DNA of 64,000 nt from Pseudomonadota bacterium (GTDB taxonomy: Bacteria; Pseudomonadota; Alphaproteobacteria; Rhodospirillales; Magnetospirillaceae). Each line of letters begins with the position of its first letter. Position 1 is the stretch's first letter. The notes beneath the pieces are model-generated. The model saw only the letters and a list, made by a program, of their open reading frames with translations. It was not told the DNA's origin and did not search any database. The stretch lies in contig JAFAAW010000122.1 in NCBI GenBank assembly GCA_023426365.1, positions 5,550-69,549 of the forward strand, written 5' to 3'. Positions 41,313 through 49,485 of this stretch are shown one piece after another. The translations under genes were made by a program, and so were the position numbers.

Positions 41313-42155
41313 TCAGGCGCCGGTCTGGCGGAAGAGGGTCTCTTCCAGCCGGGAATCGGCGGCGAACAGGGCGCGCAGGGCGGCGGCGGCCAGATCGCCG
41401 TCCTTGCCGGCCTCGATCAGCGTGGCCTTTTCCTTGCGCGGTTGGGGGGCGAACACCTTCTTCACCACCGTGGGCGACCCCTTGAGGCCGCACAGGCCGA
41501 TATCGGCAATTCCGGCGGCGGCGGCGTTCCAGGTGGTGATCTGGGTTTGCGCGGCGCGCAGCATGTCGGCCATGGTGCCGCGCCGCACGGTGTTGGTTCC
41601 TTCCAGCATGGTAATCAGACAAGGCAGCGCGGTGGTCAGAACCTGAACCCCGCCTTCGGCGCGGCGCTCGACCGTGATCTTGCCGGCGACGGGATCGACG
41701 GCGCGGATTTTCTCCACATAGGTGAGCTGGTTGAGTTCGAGGCGCTTGGCGATGCCGGGGCCGACCTGGGCGGTGTCGCCGTCGATTGTCTGCTTGCCGC
41801 AGAACACCATGTCCACCTTTTCAGTCTCGGCCAGCTTGGCGATGGCCGAGGACAGGGCGAACGAGGTGGCCAGCGTGTCCGAACCGGCGAAGAAGCGATC
41901 CGACAACAACACGGCGGCATCCGCGCCGATGGACAGCGCCTTCCTGAGCGCCTGGTCGGCCATGGGCGGCCCCATGGTCAGCACGGTGACCTTGCCGCCG
42001 AAGGCGTCGCGCAGGCGCAGCGCCTCCTCCAGCGAGAACAGGTCATAGGGGTTGATGATGGTGGGCACCCCCTGGCGCATGATGGTGTTGGTGACCGGGT
42101 GGACGCGGATTTGCGCGCTGTCCGGAACCTGCTTGATGCAAACGACGATATGCAT
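41313..42155 (-). CDS. fixA: FixA electron transfer flavoprotein beta subunit
   Basis: 280 residues: MHIVVCIKQVPDSAQIRVHPVTNTIMRQGVPTIINPYDLFSLEEALRLRD is the typical start; VFCGKQTIDGDTAQVGPGIAKRL is the signature ETF-beta block. With FixB it forms the nitrogen-fixation ETF. It lies 12 nt after nifW, showing that fixABCX belongs to the nifV-nifW transcript and is driven by the sigma-54 promoter at 44029-44043. Confidence 0.96.
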   Translation of the reverse strand: MHIVVCIKQVPDSAQIRVHPVTNTIMRQGVPTIINPYDLFSLEEALRLRDAFGGKVTVLTMGPPMADQALRKALSIGADAAVLLSDRFFAGSDTLATSFALSSAIAKLAETEKVDMVFCGKQTIDGDTAQVGPGIAKRLELNQLTYVEKIRAVDPVAGKITVERRAEGGVQVLTTALPCLITMLEGTNTVRRGTMADMLRAAQTQITTWNAAAAGIADIGLCGLKGSPTVVKKVFAPQPRKEKATLIEAGKDGDLAAAALRALFAADSRLEETLFRQTGA

Positions 42156-42167
42156 GGGAACTCCTGA

Positions 42168-42506
42168 TCAGCGGAAGCTGCCAAGCGAGGACAGCGGCAC
42201 GAAGCCGGTCTTGACCTCCTGGAAGACCTTGAAGGTTTTTTGCCCCTCTCCGGCGGCGAACTCGCCATAGGCTTTCTCGAGGGCGTGGCGGCAGGCGATG
42301 CGGGCGGCGCCGTCGTCCAAGGCCCGCAGGGACGCCATGTCCAGCAGGGCGTTGAAACGCTTGAGAATGTGCAGGCGGTGGACGTTGACCACCTGCTGGT
42401 CGAAGGCCACGTCAAGGGCCTCGAAGAACTGTTCGGCGGCGGACAAACCCATCAGCCGGTCAAGAAGGCTGCCTGCGGCGGGCTTGCACTGGGCGGGGGT
42501 GCACAT
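42168..42506 (-). CDS. nifW: NifW nitrogenase-stabilising/protective protein
   Basis: 112 residues. Recognisable as NifW by LLDRLMGLSAAEQFFEALDVAFDQQVVNVHRLHILKRFNALL and the later VFQEVKTGFVPLSSLG. NifW binds MoFe protein and helps its maturation or protects it from oxygen. It has a Cys pair at the start (MCTPAQCKP). It follows nifV by 30 nt. Confidence 0.94.
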   Translation of the reverse strand: MCTPAQCKPAAGSLLDRLMGLSAAEQFFEALDVAFDQQVVNVHRLHILKRFNALLDMASLRALDDGAARIACRHALEKAYGEFAAGEGQKTFKVFQEVKTGFVPLSSLGSFR

Positions 42507-42536
42507 TCTCGGCTCTCCTTGTCAATTGGGCGTGGG

Positions 42537-43664
42537 TCAGTTGGGCGTGGTTTCGGCCAGAAAGCGGCGCAGATCGTCGGGCGAGGGCGGGCGTTTGGTT
42601 TCGACCGACTGGGCGCGCACGCGGGCCAGAACGGCGCGGGCCTGCGGCACCGTGGGGGCCAGGCCAAGCTGACGGCAGGCGTGCAGGACCGAGGTCAGGC
42701 CGGAATGCTTGCCTAAGACGACGCGATGGGTGCGGCCCAGTTCGCGCGGGTCCAGCGCCTCGTAATTGCGGCGATCGCGCAACAGCCCGGACACGTGAAT
42801 GCCGCTTTCATGGGTGAAAATGGCTTCGCCGACGATGCTCTTGTTGGCCGGCACCGGCCGGCCCGACGCCTCGGCCACCAGCGTCGAGACCTTGCCCAGC
42901 GCGGTTTTGGCAATGCCGCAATCCAGGCCGTAAAGGTGATCGAGCGCCACCACCACTTCCTCGAGCGGGGCATTGCCGGCGCGTTCCCCCAGCCCGTTGA
43001 CGGTGGTGGACACGTGGGTGGCGCCGCCCCTGACCGCCGCCAGTGAATTGGCGGTGGCCAGCCCCAAATCGTCATGCGCGTGGATTTCCAGCTCGATGGC
43101 GGTCCCGGCGCGCAGTCGCTGGAACAGGGCGAAGGTGGCGAAGGGGTCCATGATCCCCAGCGTGTCGGCAAAGCGAAAGCGGCGCGCCCCGGCGCGGGCG
43201 CAGATGGCGATGACGTCCTCCAGAAAGGCGGGGTCGGCGCGCGACGAATCCTCGCCGCCCACCGCCACCTCGACCCCGGCGTCGCGGGCGCGGCTGACCA
43301 TCTGGTGGATGTGGGCCAGCGCCCAGGCGCGGTCGCGGTCCAGCTTCCTGGCCAATTGCTGGTCGGACACCGGGATCGACAGATTGACCATGGGCACGCG
43401 GCAAGCCAGCGCGGCCTCCAGGTCGTCCTCGCGCATGCGGCACCACGCGATCAGCCGGGCATTCAGTCCCAGGGCGGCCACGGCACGGATGGCGGCGCAT
43501 TCCTCCTCGCCCATGGCCGGGATGCCGGCTTCGATTTCCGGCACGCCGGCCTGGTCGAGCGCGCCGGCGATGGCCAGCTTCTCGCCCAGGCGGAAGGCGA
43601 CGCCGGCGGTCTGCTCGCCGTCGCGCAGGGTGGTGTCGTTGACGATGACGGTGCCGCCGCTCAT
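42537..43664 (-). CDS. nifV: Homocitrate synthase NifV
   Basis: 375 residues of the DRE-TIM metallolyase family: NDTTLRDGEQTAGVAF (catalytic Arg-Asp), AGARRFRFADTLGIMDP, EIHAHDDLGLATANSLAAV (metal-binding His-x-His) and GLGERAGNAPLEEV. It condenses acetyl-CoA with 2-oxoglutarate to homocitrate, the organic ligand of FeMo-cofactor. It follows the IscA-like gene by 11 nt. Confidence 0.96.
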   Translation of the reverse strand: MSGGTVIVNDTTLRDGEQTAGVAFRLGEKLAIAGALDQAGVPEIEAGIPAMGEEECAAIRAVAALGLNARLIAWCRMREDDLEAALACRVPMVNLSIPVSDQQLARKLDRDRAWALAHIHQMVSRARDAGVEVAVGGEDSSRADPAFLEDVIAICARAGARRFRFADTLGIMDPFATFALFQRLRAGTAIELEIHAHDDLGLATANSLAAVRGGATHVSTTVNGLGERAGNAPLEEVVVALDHLYGLDCGIAKTALGKVSTLVAEASGRPVPANKSIVGEAIFTHESGIHVSGLLRDRRNYEALDPRELGRTHRVVLGKHSGLTSVLHACRQLGLAPTVPQARAVLARVRAQSVETKRPPSPDDLRRFLAETTPN

Positions 43665-43675
43665 GGTCCGGCCCC

Positions 43676-43987
43676 TCAGCAGCTACCGCCGCTGCACGAG
43701 CATTTGCCGCCCGTATTGGGGTTCTCGAAGATGAAGCCGGAATCGTTGCCGGCATTGACGAAATCCACCACCGTGCCGGTCAGCCACATGACCGAGGCGG
43801 GATCGACGAAGACCCTGACGCCGCCGAATTCGAGCACCTCGTCGCCCGAAATGGCCTCGTTTTCCAGCGCCAGACTGTATTGCAGCCCGGAACATCCCCC
43901 CGAGGCGACGCTGATCCGCAGCCCTTGTGTGTCGTCCTCGCGCACGCTCTTGACGGCGGCAACGGCGCGTTCAGTGACGGTCAGCAT
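43676..43987 (-). CDS. Nif-associated IscA-type iron-sulfur assembly protein
   Basis: 103 residues of the HesB/IscA family. The Cys ligands are in SGGCSGLQYSL and the C-terminal KCSCSGGSC. VFVDPASVMWLTGTVVDFVNAGNDSGFIFENPN is typical. It is the first gene of the nifV-nifW-fixABCX operon, with a sigma-54 promoter 42 nt upstream, so it is the nitrogen-fixation version (often called nifIscA). It probably carries Fe-S clusters to nitrogenase components. Confidence 0.93.
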   Translation of the reverse strand: MLTVTERAVAAVKSVREDDTQGLRISVASGGCSGLQYSLALENEAISGDEVLEFGGVRVFVDPASVMWLTGTVVDFVNAGNDSGFIFENPNTGGKCSCSGGSC

Positions 43988-44028
43988 GGCAAGCCTCCTG
44001 TGCAGACGGTGATCCGCCTGTCACCTAG

Positions 44029-44043
44029 CAAGGCTGGTGCCAC
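44029..44043 (-). promoter_or_regulatory. Sigma-54 promoter of the iscA-nifVW-fixABCX operon
   Basis: On the minus strand the sequence reads TGGCACCAGCCTTGC, an exact -24/-12 element (TGGCAC-N5-TTGC). It lies 42 nt before the IscA-like start, with NifA sites upstream. Confidence 0.93.
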
Positions 44044-44085
44044 TCTGTAACGTGTTGTTTTTAAATGATGTTTGTCGGCACCCTT

Positions 44086-44118
44086 GTCGCTGATGCGACG
44101 AATGTCGGATTAGCGACA
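44086..44118. promoter_or_regulatory. NifA upstream activating sites before iscA
   Basis: A perfect TGT-N10-ACA lies at 44103-44118, centred about 92 nt before the expected transcription start. A second, TGT-N10-ACG at 44086-44101, differs in the last base. Both touch the 3' end of zntB. Confidence 0.85.
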
Positions 44119-44122
44119 GGGG

Positions 44123-45130
44123 CTACAGCCACTTCAGGCGTTTCAGCGCCAGCCACAGCACCGGCATCATGCCCAGCACGATCAGGCACATCTGCCAGAA
44201 CGCCAATGGATCGTCATGGCCCGGGATGCCGCCCACATTGGCGCCCAGCAGGCCGGCCAACAGGCTGGGCGGCAGCAGCAGGGCGGTCAGCACGGTGAAG
44301 CGGTTGGAGGTGCTGGCGATCTTTTCCGAGATCTGGGTGCTCAAATCCTCGTGCAGCACCGTGGTGCGATCGCGCAGCGCGTCCAGATCCTCGATGTGGC
44401 GAACCACCTTGTCAGTCACTTCACGCAGCCGCAGCTTGGCGTCGCGCGACAGCCACGAGGCGTCGTCGTGCTGGATGCGGTAAAGCGCGTCGCGTTGCGG
44501 ACCCAGATAGCGACGCAGGTGAATGGCCTGGCGCCGGACCTGGGCCAGTTGGCTGCGCAAGCCCGCATCGGCCCTTCGTTCGATACAGGCGTCCTCCAGG
44601 ATGCCGACGGTTTCCTCCATGCCGTCGATCACCAGTTCCAGGTGCTCGACCACCTTTTCGGCAATCTGCGCCAACAGGCCACCCGGCGTGCGCGGTCCCT
44701 TGCCGCTCAGCAGCGTCAGGCGGATGGCGCGCAGGGCGCTGAGCTGGTGATCCTTGTCGCGCAGCGAGATCAGGCGGTTGGGTTCGGCCCAGACGTGGAT
44801 GGGCACCAGCGCGGGTTCGCCGGTATCCTCGCTGACATTGACGCCGCGCAGGACCACCATCAGGCAGTCGTCCACGTCTTCCACGCGGGGGCGGGATTCA
44901 TCGGCCAGCAAGGCCAGCGCCACCAGCGGGTCGATGCCGCTTTTCTCGCGCACCCACTGCGCGGCGATCGGGTCGTCCCGTTCGAGGTGTATCCAAAGAA
45001 AGCCGTTTTCCGGCCGCCAGCGGGCGACACCCTCCCAGTCCAGGTCGATGCAGCCGCCGGTCCGGTCCAGCAGGGCGGCGAAGCGAAGTCCGGGCTGGGT
45101 CCCGGCCTTGATGTCTTGCGGATCGATCAT
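44123..45130 (-). CDS. zntB: CorA-family zinc transporter ZntB
   Basis: 335 residues: large cytoplasmic N-terminal domain (GFLWIHLERDDPIAAQWV; VPIHVWAEPNRLISLRDKDHQLS), long helix, and two C-terminal membrane helices with the signature GANVGGIPG in the loop, the ZntB form of the CorA GMN motif. It moves zinc or related divalent metals. I start at ATG 45130 (GAGGTGC just upstream); a longer reading is Arg/Pro-rich. It lies in the nif island between fdxB and the iscA promoter on the same strand, but its own control is unknown. Confidence 0.9.
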   Translation of the reverse strand: MIDPQDIKAGTQPGLRFAALLDRTGGCIDLDWEGVARWRPENGFLWIHLERDDPIAAQWVREKSGIDPLVALALLADESRPRVEDVDDCLMVVLRGVNVSEDTGEPALVPIHVWAEPNRLISLRDKDHQLSALRAIRLTLLSGKGPRTPGGLLAQIAEKVVEHLELVIDGMEETVGILEDACIERRADAGLRSQLAQVRRQAIHLRRYLGPQRDALYRIQHDDASWLSRDAKLRLREVTDKVVRHIEDLDALRDRTTVLHEDLSTQISEKIASTSNRFTVLTALLLPPSLLAGLLGANVGGIPGHDDPLAFWQMCLIVLGMMPVLWLALKRLKWL

Positions 45131-45220
45131 GGCGCACCTCGGGGCTGGGCCTCCCTGTGGCATACAGGGCAAGCGCGGCCTTTTCAAGGTGGGCGGTGCA
45201 GGCGGGGATGGCTGAGGGGA

Positions 45221-45257
45221 GGGGCGGGCGGCAGCGCGTGGCTTCGCCGCCCGCCCC
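45221..45257 (-). terminator. Hairpin downstream of fdxB
   Basis: A perfect 12-bp GC stem (GGGGCGGGCGGC and its complement) with a 13-nt loop starts 21 nt after the fdxB stop. It lacks a T-run, so it may slow rather than fully end transcription of the nifENX-fdxB operon before zntB. Confidence 0.5.
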
Positions 45258-45277
45258 AAGAGGCACGCTTTCGACGG

Positions 45278-45574
45278 TCAGGCGGCCATGGCTTCGTGTT
45301 TCTGGGCCTTGGTGCCGCACACGGTTTCGCAACTGCCGCAGCCGATGCAGTCGCCTTCGTTGGACACCACCATGACCTTGCGCTCGATGTCCTCGCCGTC
45401 GTCGAACGGGTCGCACAGCTCGCCGTCCTCGTTGATGCCCTTCAGCTCCAGCACGCCCTGGGTGCAGACCTTGTAGCAACGGCCGCAGCCGATACACAGT
45501 TCGTCGCTGATCGACAGCAGATAGCGGGGTGTCCACGGCTTGCCGGAACGGGTGGTGAAGGTGCGCAGCGACAT
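45278..45574 (-). CDS. fdxB: Nif-specific ferredoxin III (FdxB)
   Basis: 98 residues with two cluster motifs, CIGCGRCYKVC (about 27-37) and CIGCGSCETVC (about 76-86), and the start SLRTFTTRSGKPWTPRYLLSISDELC typical of FdxB. It holds two [4Fe-4S] clusters and donates electrons for nitrogenase or cofactor assembly. Last gene of the nifE-nifN-nifX unit, 26 nt after the NifX-associated gene. Confidence 0.94.
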   Translation of the reverse strand: MSLRTFTTRSGKPWTPRYLLSISDELCIGCGRCYKVCTQGVLELKGINEDGELCDPFDDGEDIERKVMVVSNEGDCIGCGSCETVCGTKAQKHEAMAA

Positions 45575-45600
45575 GGTTGGTTGCTCCTGTGGGCAGGGGG

Positions 45601-46074
45601 TCAGGCGGCGGCGATCTCGGGGAACCGGCGGACGGCTTCGATGCCTTCCTCCACCAGCTTCAATGCCTTGGTCTCCATCTGGACCAGCGAGTGGTAGCCG
45701 AAGCGGTGCAGCTCGCGCACATAGGCGTTCACCGCCACCAGGCGGCCGGTGATGATGACGATGCGGCCCCAGCCCTCGTGGTGGATGTTCATGATGGGGG
45801 CCGCGGCAATGCCGGTTTCGCGTTCGATCAGCCAGCACACCGCCATGTAGATCTGTTCGACCCGCATCAGGATGTCGGGATCGGGATCGCCGAACATGGG
45901 GATTTCGCGCTTCTGCGCCTTGGTGACGATGAAGGGCGCCAGCAGTTCCTCGTCCGTATCGGCCTCCATGGCGCCCGAGCGGTCCTGGGCGCGGATCAGG
46001 GTCAGCAGGGCCTTGGCGAAGGGGCGGGAGAGCGCGGCGCGGTCGGCCTCGTCCAGAGTCAGGGTGGCGGGCAT
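45601..46074 (-). CDS. NifX-associated nitrogen fixation protein (DUF269)
   Basis: 157 residues: PFAKALLTLIRAQDRSGAMEADTDEELLAPFIVTKAQKREIPMFGDPDPDILMRVEQIYMAVCWLIERETG is the hallmark of the family that always follows nifX. It has no known catalytic motif; roles in cofactor handling have been proposed. It begins 3 nt after nifX and is co-transcribed. Confidence 0.93.
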   Translation of the reverse strand: MPATLTLDEADRAALSRPFAKALLTLIRAQDRSGAMEADTDEELLAPFIVTKAQKREIPMFGDPDPDILMRVEQIYMAVCWLIERETGIAAAPIMNIHHEGWGRIVIITGRLVAVNAYVRELHRFGYHSLVQMETKALKLVEEGIEAVRRFPEIAAA

Positions 46075-46077
46075 GGC

Positions 46078-46497
46078 TCAATCCTCGTCGTCGATGAAGC
46101 GGTCGGGGCCGGTATCGGCATCGCGGATGGCCTTGCGCAGCCAGGGCGGCGGGTTGGATTTCAGCATGCCGCGCACCTTGTCGATCACCGCCGAGATGGT
46201 CTCATCCGCCGACAGCTTGATGGGGTGGACGCGGGCGCGCACCACGCGGGCCGCCGCCGGGCCGCCGATGGCGCGCACGAACAACAGGGCCGAACCCTCC
46301 AGCGCCTTGATCTTGCTGGCCAGGCGGTCGTCGCCATCCTCCTGGTGCTGGCCTTCCTCGTTGCTGACGTTGTCGAACTGCACGGCCTCCAGGAAGGTGT
46401 GGCCGTCGGGTCCGACGTCATAGAACATGAAGGTCCGCGCGCTGGCGAAATGGGCGTCCACCGTCTGGCGGTCCTGGGTGGCGAAGGCTACGCGCAT
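46078..46497 (-). CDS. nifX: NifX FeMo-cofactor precursor carrier
   Basis: 139 residues starting MRVAFATQDRQTVDAHFASARTFMFYDVG; the same fold as the NifB C-terminal domain. It binds NifB-co and VK-cluster between NifB and NifEN. AAGGAGG lies 6 nt before the ATG at 46497; earlier in-frame ATGs are less likely. The acidic tail DRFIDDED is common. Confidence 0.94.
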   Translation of the reverse strand: MRVAFATQDRQTVDAHFASARTFMFYDVGPDGHTFLEAVQFDNVSNEEGQHQEDGDDRLASKIKALEGSALLFVRAIGGPAAARVVRARVHPIKLSADETISAVIDKVRGMLKSNPPPWLRKAIRDADTGPDRFIDDED

Positions 46498-46546
46498 ATG
46501 TCCTCCTTTCAACGGCCCCGACGGGCCGGAACTGTCCGGGTGGGGG

Positions 46547-47938
46547 TCAACCAGCCGCAACCGTCGGGTCACCATGGACGTGCCCCCCATGCTGGACGGG
46601 CAAGGATGCACCATGGCCGTGGCCGGGATGCTCCATCAGAATGTTGCCCAGGGTGAAGATCAGGTCCCGCGTGCCGCGATAGCCCAAGGTCGTCTGGTGG
46701 GCGGCGCCCAGGCGGTCGAAGACCGGAAAGCCGGCGCGGTGCAGGGGGATGCCATGGCGGCCGGCGATCAGGCGGGCATTGGCGTTGGCGATGATCAGGT
46801 CGGCGCCGCCCGCCTCCAGGATCTGGTCCTCCAGATCCTCGTAATCGCCGATGATGGCGGTTTCCGACGGCAGCATGGACAGGTGCGGCGAGGGCAGCGT
46901 GGAGACCGCGCCGACGATGCGGGCGCCCAGGTCGGCGCACAACGACGCATAGGTCCACAGGAAGGACGGCTCGCCCGCCACCGCCACGGCGCAGCCGGCG
47001 AAGAAGAAATGGCCGTCCAGCATGGCATCCACCAATTGCGACCGCTGGCGGCGGTACTTGGCCGGAACCGGCTGGCCCGAGGCGGTGGACAGGCACACCA
47101 TCAGCCGGTCCACCGCCTCCAGCCCGGTCAGGCGGTCGAACAGCACGAAGGGGATGCCGGTCCGTCCCTCCAGCGTCTCGGCGCTGATGCGCATGTGTTC
47201 ACCCACCGCGATGGTGAGGACAGCGCGGTTCATGCCCTTGATCTGTTCCAGCGTGGTGCCGCCCAGGGTGGTGGGCACGTAATGGTCGGGCACATGGCCG
47301 TCCAGCGAGCCGGACAGGTCGGGCAGGATGACCGCTTCCAGGCCGAAATCCTCGACGATTTCCTTCATCGCCTCGATGTCGCCGGGCGTCAGATGGCAGC
47401 CGGCCAGCACGTTGACGCGCTTGAGGGCCGGCTGCGCCGACGGGCCGGGCACCAGGGCGCGGATCATGGCGCCCACCGCCTTGCCCCAGCCGGTTTCCAG
47501 CGAACCGTCGAAATCGGGGGCGGAGCAATGGATCACCGAGGTGCCCGACAGGTCCTTGGAGCGGGCCAGGATGGCCTTGAGGTCGCCGGCCATGTCCTCG
47601 CCCCGCGTCTCGGTCAATGCGGTGGAGATCAGGCCGATCATGCGCGGACGCGCGCGCTTGACCATGTTGTGCAGCGCCTGTTCCACCTGCTCGGCGCCGC
47701 CCAGGATGGTGGACACCTCGTTCATGGCGGTGGTTTGCAGCGGGATGGCCTCGCGGAAGTGGCGCACCATCATGACCAGGGCGAAGGCGGTGCAGCCCTG
47801 GCTGCCGTGGAACAGCGGCAGGCTGCCCTCCATGCCCAGGAAGGCCATGGCGGCGCCCAGCGGCGCGCTGACCTTGAGCGGGCTGGTGGACAGGGCTTTG
47901 TTGTGGCTGATGACAAGGGCCATGGTCACACCTCCCAC
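46547..47938 (-). CDS. nifN: NifN FeMo-cofactor scaffold subunit
   Basis: 463 residues. Start ALVISHNKALSTSPLKVSAPLGAAMAFLGMEGSLPLFHGSQGCTAFALV is NifN-like, with the cluster Cys in GSQGC. Later PDLSGSLDGHVPDHY and GLEAVDRLMVCLSTASGQPVPAKYRRQR are typical. With NifE it forms the scaffold on which FeMo-cofactor is completed. Its start overlaps nifE by 13 nt. The C-terminal HPGHGHGASLPVQHGGHVHG is His-rich, perhaps metal-binding. Confidence 0.95.
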   Translation of the reverse strand: MGGVTMALVISHNKALSTSPLKVSAPLGAAMAFLGMEGSLPLFHGSQGCTAFALVMMVRHFREAIPLQTTAMNEVSTILGGAEQVEQALHNMVKRARPRMIGLISTALTETRGEDMAGDLKAILARSKDLSGTSVIHCSAPDFDGSLETGWGKAVGAMIRALVPGPSAQPALKRVNVLAGCHLTPGDIEAMKEIVEDFGLEAVILPDLSGSLDGHVPDHYVPTTLGGTTLEQIKGMNRAVLTIAVGEHMRISAETLEGRTGIPFVLFDRLTGLEAVDRLMVCLSTASGQPVPAKYRRQRSQLVDAMLDGHFFFAGCAVAVAGEPSFLWTYASLCADLGARIVGAVSTLPSPHLSMLPSETAIIGDYEDLEDQILEAGGADLIIANANARLIAGRHGIPLHRAGFPVFDRLGAAHQTTLGYRGTRDLIFTLGNILMEHPGHGHGASLPVQHGGHVHGDPTVAAG

Positions 47939-49305
47939 GGGGCGGGCTTGCGCACCTGCGCCCAGATCGGGTTGTTGATCATCAGGTCGATCTGGCGGAC
48001 CATCTCGACCATGCCGTCATAGGCGGCGTAGCCGACGTGGCGTTCCTGGTTGATGTCCAGCCACGGCGTCAGCGCCTTGAGCGCCACGAATTGCGAGCGT
48101 CCGCCCGACAGCATCATCTCGGCCTTGGCCTCTTTGAACATGGCGTACATGTCCCTGGGCGTGATGGCGTCGGCCAGCTTGTCCTCGTCGCCGCCCAAGC
48201 GTTCCAGTGCCTTGGCGGCATCCTCGGCCGTGGCCTTGCGCACCGAGCTGCCGACCACCTCCATGCCCACTTCCTGGAGCGCCTGGATCACCGACCAGCT
48301 TTTGACGCCGCCGGTGTAAAGCAGGACCTTGCGCCCCCGCAGGCGCTCCTTGAACGGCTCCAGCCGCGCCCAGGCGCGGGTTTCCTCCTCGGCGATCAGC
48401 GCCTCGGTGCGCGGCAGCAGGGCAGCGTCGGCGCCTCGTTCCACCAGCATGCGGGCGATGGCGCGCAATGCCTCGGACGTGTCGGAAATGCCGTAGAACG
48501 ACCCCTCGAAATAGGGGATGCCGTAGGTTTCCCGCATCTTGCGGGCCAGCGTCACCAGCGCTTGGCTGCACAGCACCATGTTGGCCCGCGCGGTATGGGC
48601 GCCGGCCACATCCAAATAGCGGGCGTCGCCGGTGATCGAACAGCGCAGCCGGATGCCCAGGCGCGCCAGCAATGGCCGGAACTGATCCAACTCGCCGGCC
48701 ACGTTGTATTCGCCCAGGATGTTGATGTCGGTCGGGCCGACGTCGTCGGGCTGATGGGTGCCGATGACATGCTCGAACAGCGCGTCGCCGCCCAGACGGT
48801 TGCCCAAATTCTTGGAGCCGACGAAGCCCGGAGCGTTGACCGGCACCACGGGTACGCCCATGCGTTCGGTCGCCGCCTTGCACACCGCCTCCACGTCGTC
48901 GCCGATCAGTGCGCCGACGCAGGTCTGATAGACGAACACCGCAGGCGGGTTGTGGCGCTTGATGGCCTGACGGATGGCCCTGTACAGCTTCTTTTCGCCG
49001 CCGTGCACGATGTCCAGGTTCTGCATGTCGGTGGTGAAGCCCAGCCGGTAAAGCTGCGCCCCCGAGGAATGGGAATTGCGGGTGTCCCAGGAATTGCCCT
49101 CGCAGGCGATGGGGCCGTGCACCAGATGCACCACGTCGGTGATGGGCTGCAGCGCGATCTTGGCGCCGTCGAAACAGCAGCCGCCGGCCGCCGCGCCCGG
49201 CGTCAGGGGCTTGCCGCACCCCTTCTTGCGGTCCGCATCCGACTTCGCCTGATTCTTGGCGCAGGCGGGTTCGACAAACAGCTCGGCGATCTTGTGCTTG
49301 AGCAT
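47926..49305 (-). CDS. nifE: NifE FeMo-cofactor scaffold subunit
   Basis: 459 residues: CCFDGAKIALQPITDVVHLVHGPIACEGNSWDTR holds cluster Cys ligands; CVGALIGDDVEAVCKAA and VNAPGFVGSKNLGNRLGGDALFEHVIGT are typical. It pairs with NifN. A sigma-54 promoter and NifA site lie directly upstream, making it the first gene of the nifENX operon. GGAGGG lies about 7 nt before the ATG. Confidence 0.96.
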   Translation of the reverse strand: MLKHKIAELFVEPACAKNQAKSDADRKKGCGKPLTPGAAAGGCCFDGAKIALQPITDVVHLVHGPIACEGNSWDTRNSHSSGAQLYRLGFTTDMQNLDIVHGGEKKLYRAIRQAIKRHNPPAVFVYQTCVGALIGDDVEAVCKAATERMGVPVVPVNAPGFVGSKNLGNRLGGDALFEHVIGTHQPDDVGPTDINILGEYNVAGELDQFRPLLARLGIRLRCSITGDARYLDVAGAHTARANMVLCSQALVTLARKMRETYGIPYFEGSFYGISDTSEALRAIARMLVERGADAALLPRTEALIAEEETRAWARLEPFKERLRGRKVLLYTGGVKSWSVIQALQEVGMEVVGSSVRKATAEDAAKALERLGGDEDKLADAITPRDMYAMFKEAKAEMMLSGGRSQFVALKALTPWLDINQERHVGYAAYDGMVEMVRQIDLMINNPIWAQVRKPAPWEV

Positions 49306-49342
49306 GGGGCGCGGCCCTCCTCAATGGTCAAGGTGGAGGAAT

Positions 49343-49357
49343 GCAAGGGGCGGGCCA
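49343..49357 (-). promoter_or_regulatory. Sigma-54 promoter of the nifENX operon
   Basis: The minus strand reads TGGCCCGCCCCTTGC, matching TGGCAC-N5-TTGC except A to C at one position of the -24 element. It lies 37 nt before nifE. Confidence 0.82.
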
Positions 49358-49396
49358 TTTCAGGAATGGCGGAAATGCTGAGGCGGGCGCCGGCTT

Positions 49397-49412
49397 TGTC
49401 GGGGATGCGACA
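49397..49412. promoter_or_regulatory. NifA upstream activating site before nifE
   Basis: A perfect TGT-N10-ACA (TGTCGGGGATGCGACA), about 72 nt before the expected start point of nifE transcription. It sits just beyond the nifHDK terminator. Confidence 0.85.
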
Positions 49413-49424
49413 AAGCCTTTGTCG

Positions 49425-49460
49425 TAAAAGAAGACCCCGGGGCGTTGCCGCCCCGGGGCC
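49425..49460 (-). terminator. Intrinsic terminator of nifHDK
   Basis: A perfect 10-bp stem CCCCGGGGCG/CGCCCCGGGG with a 4-nt loop, followed on the minus strand by TCTTCTTTTAC. It starts about 26 nt after the nifK stop. Confidence 0.88.
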
Positions 49461-49485
49461 GAGTTTGACCTTTCCGCTTCCGACG

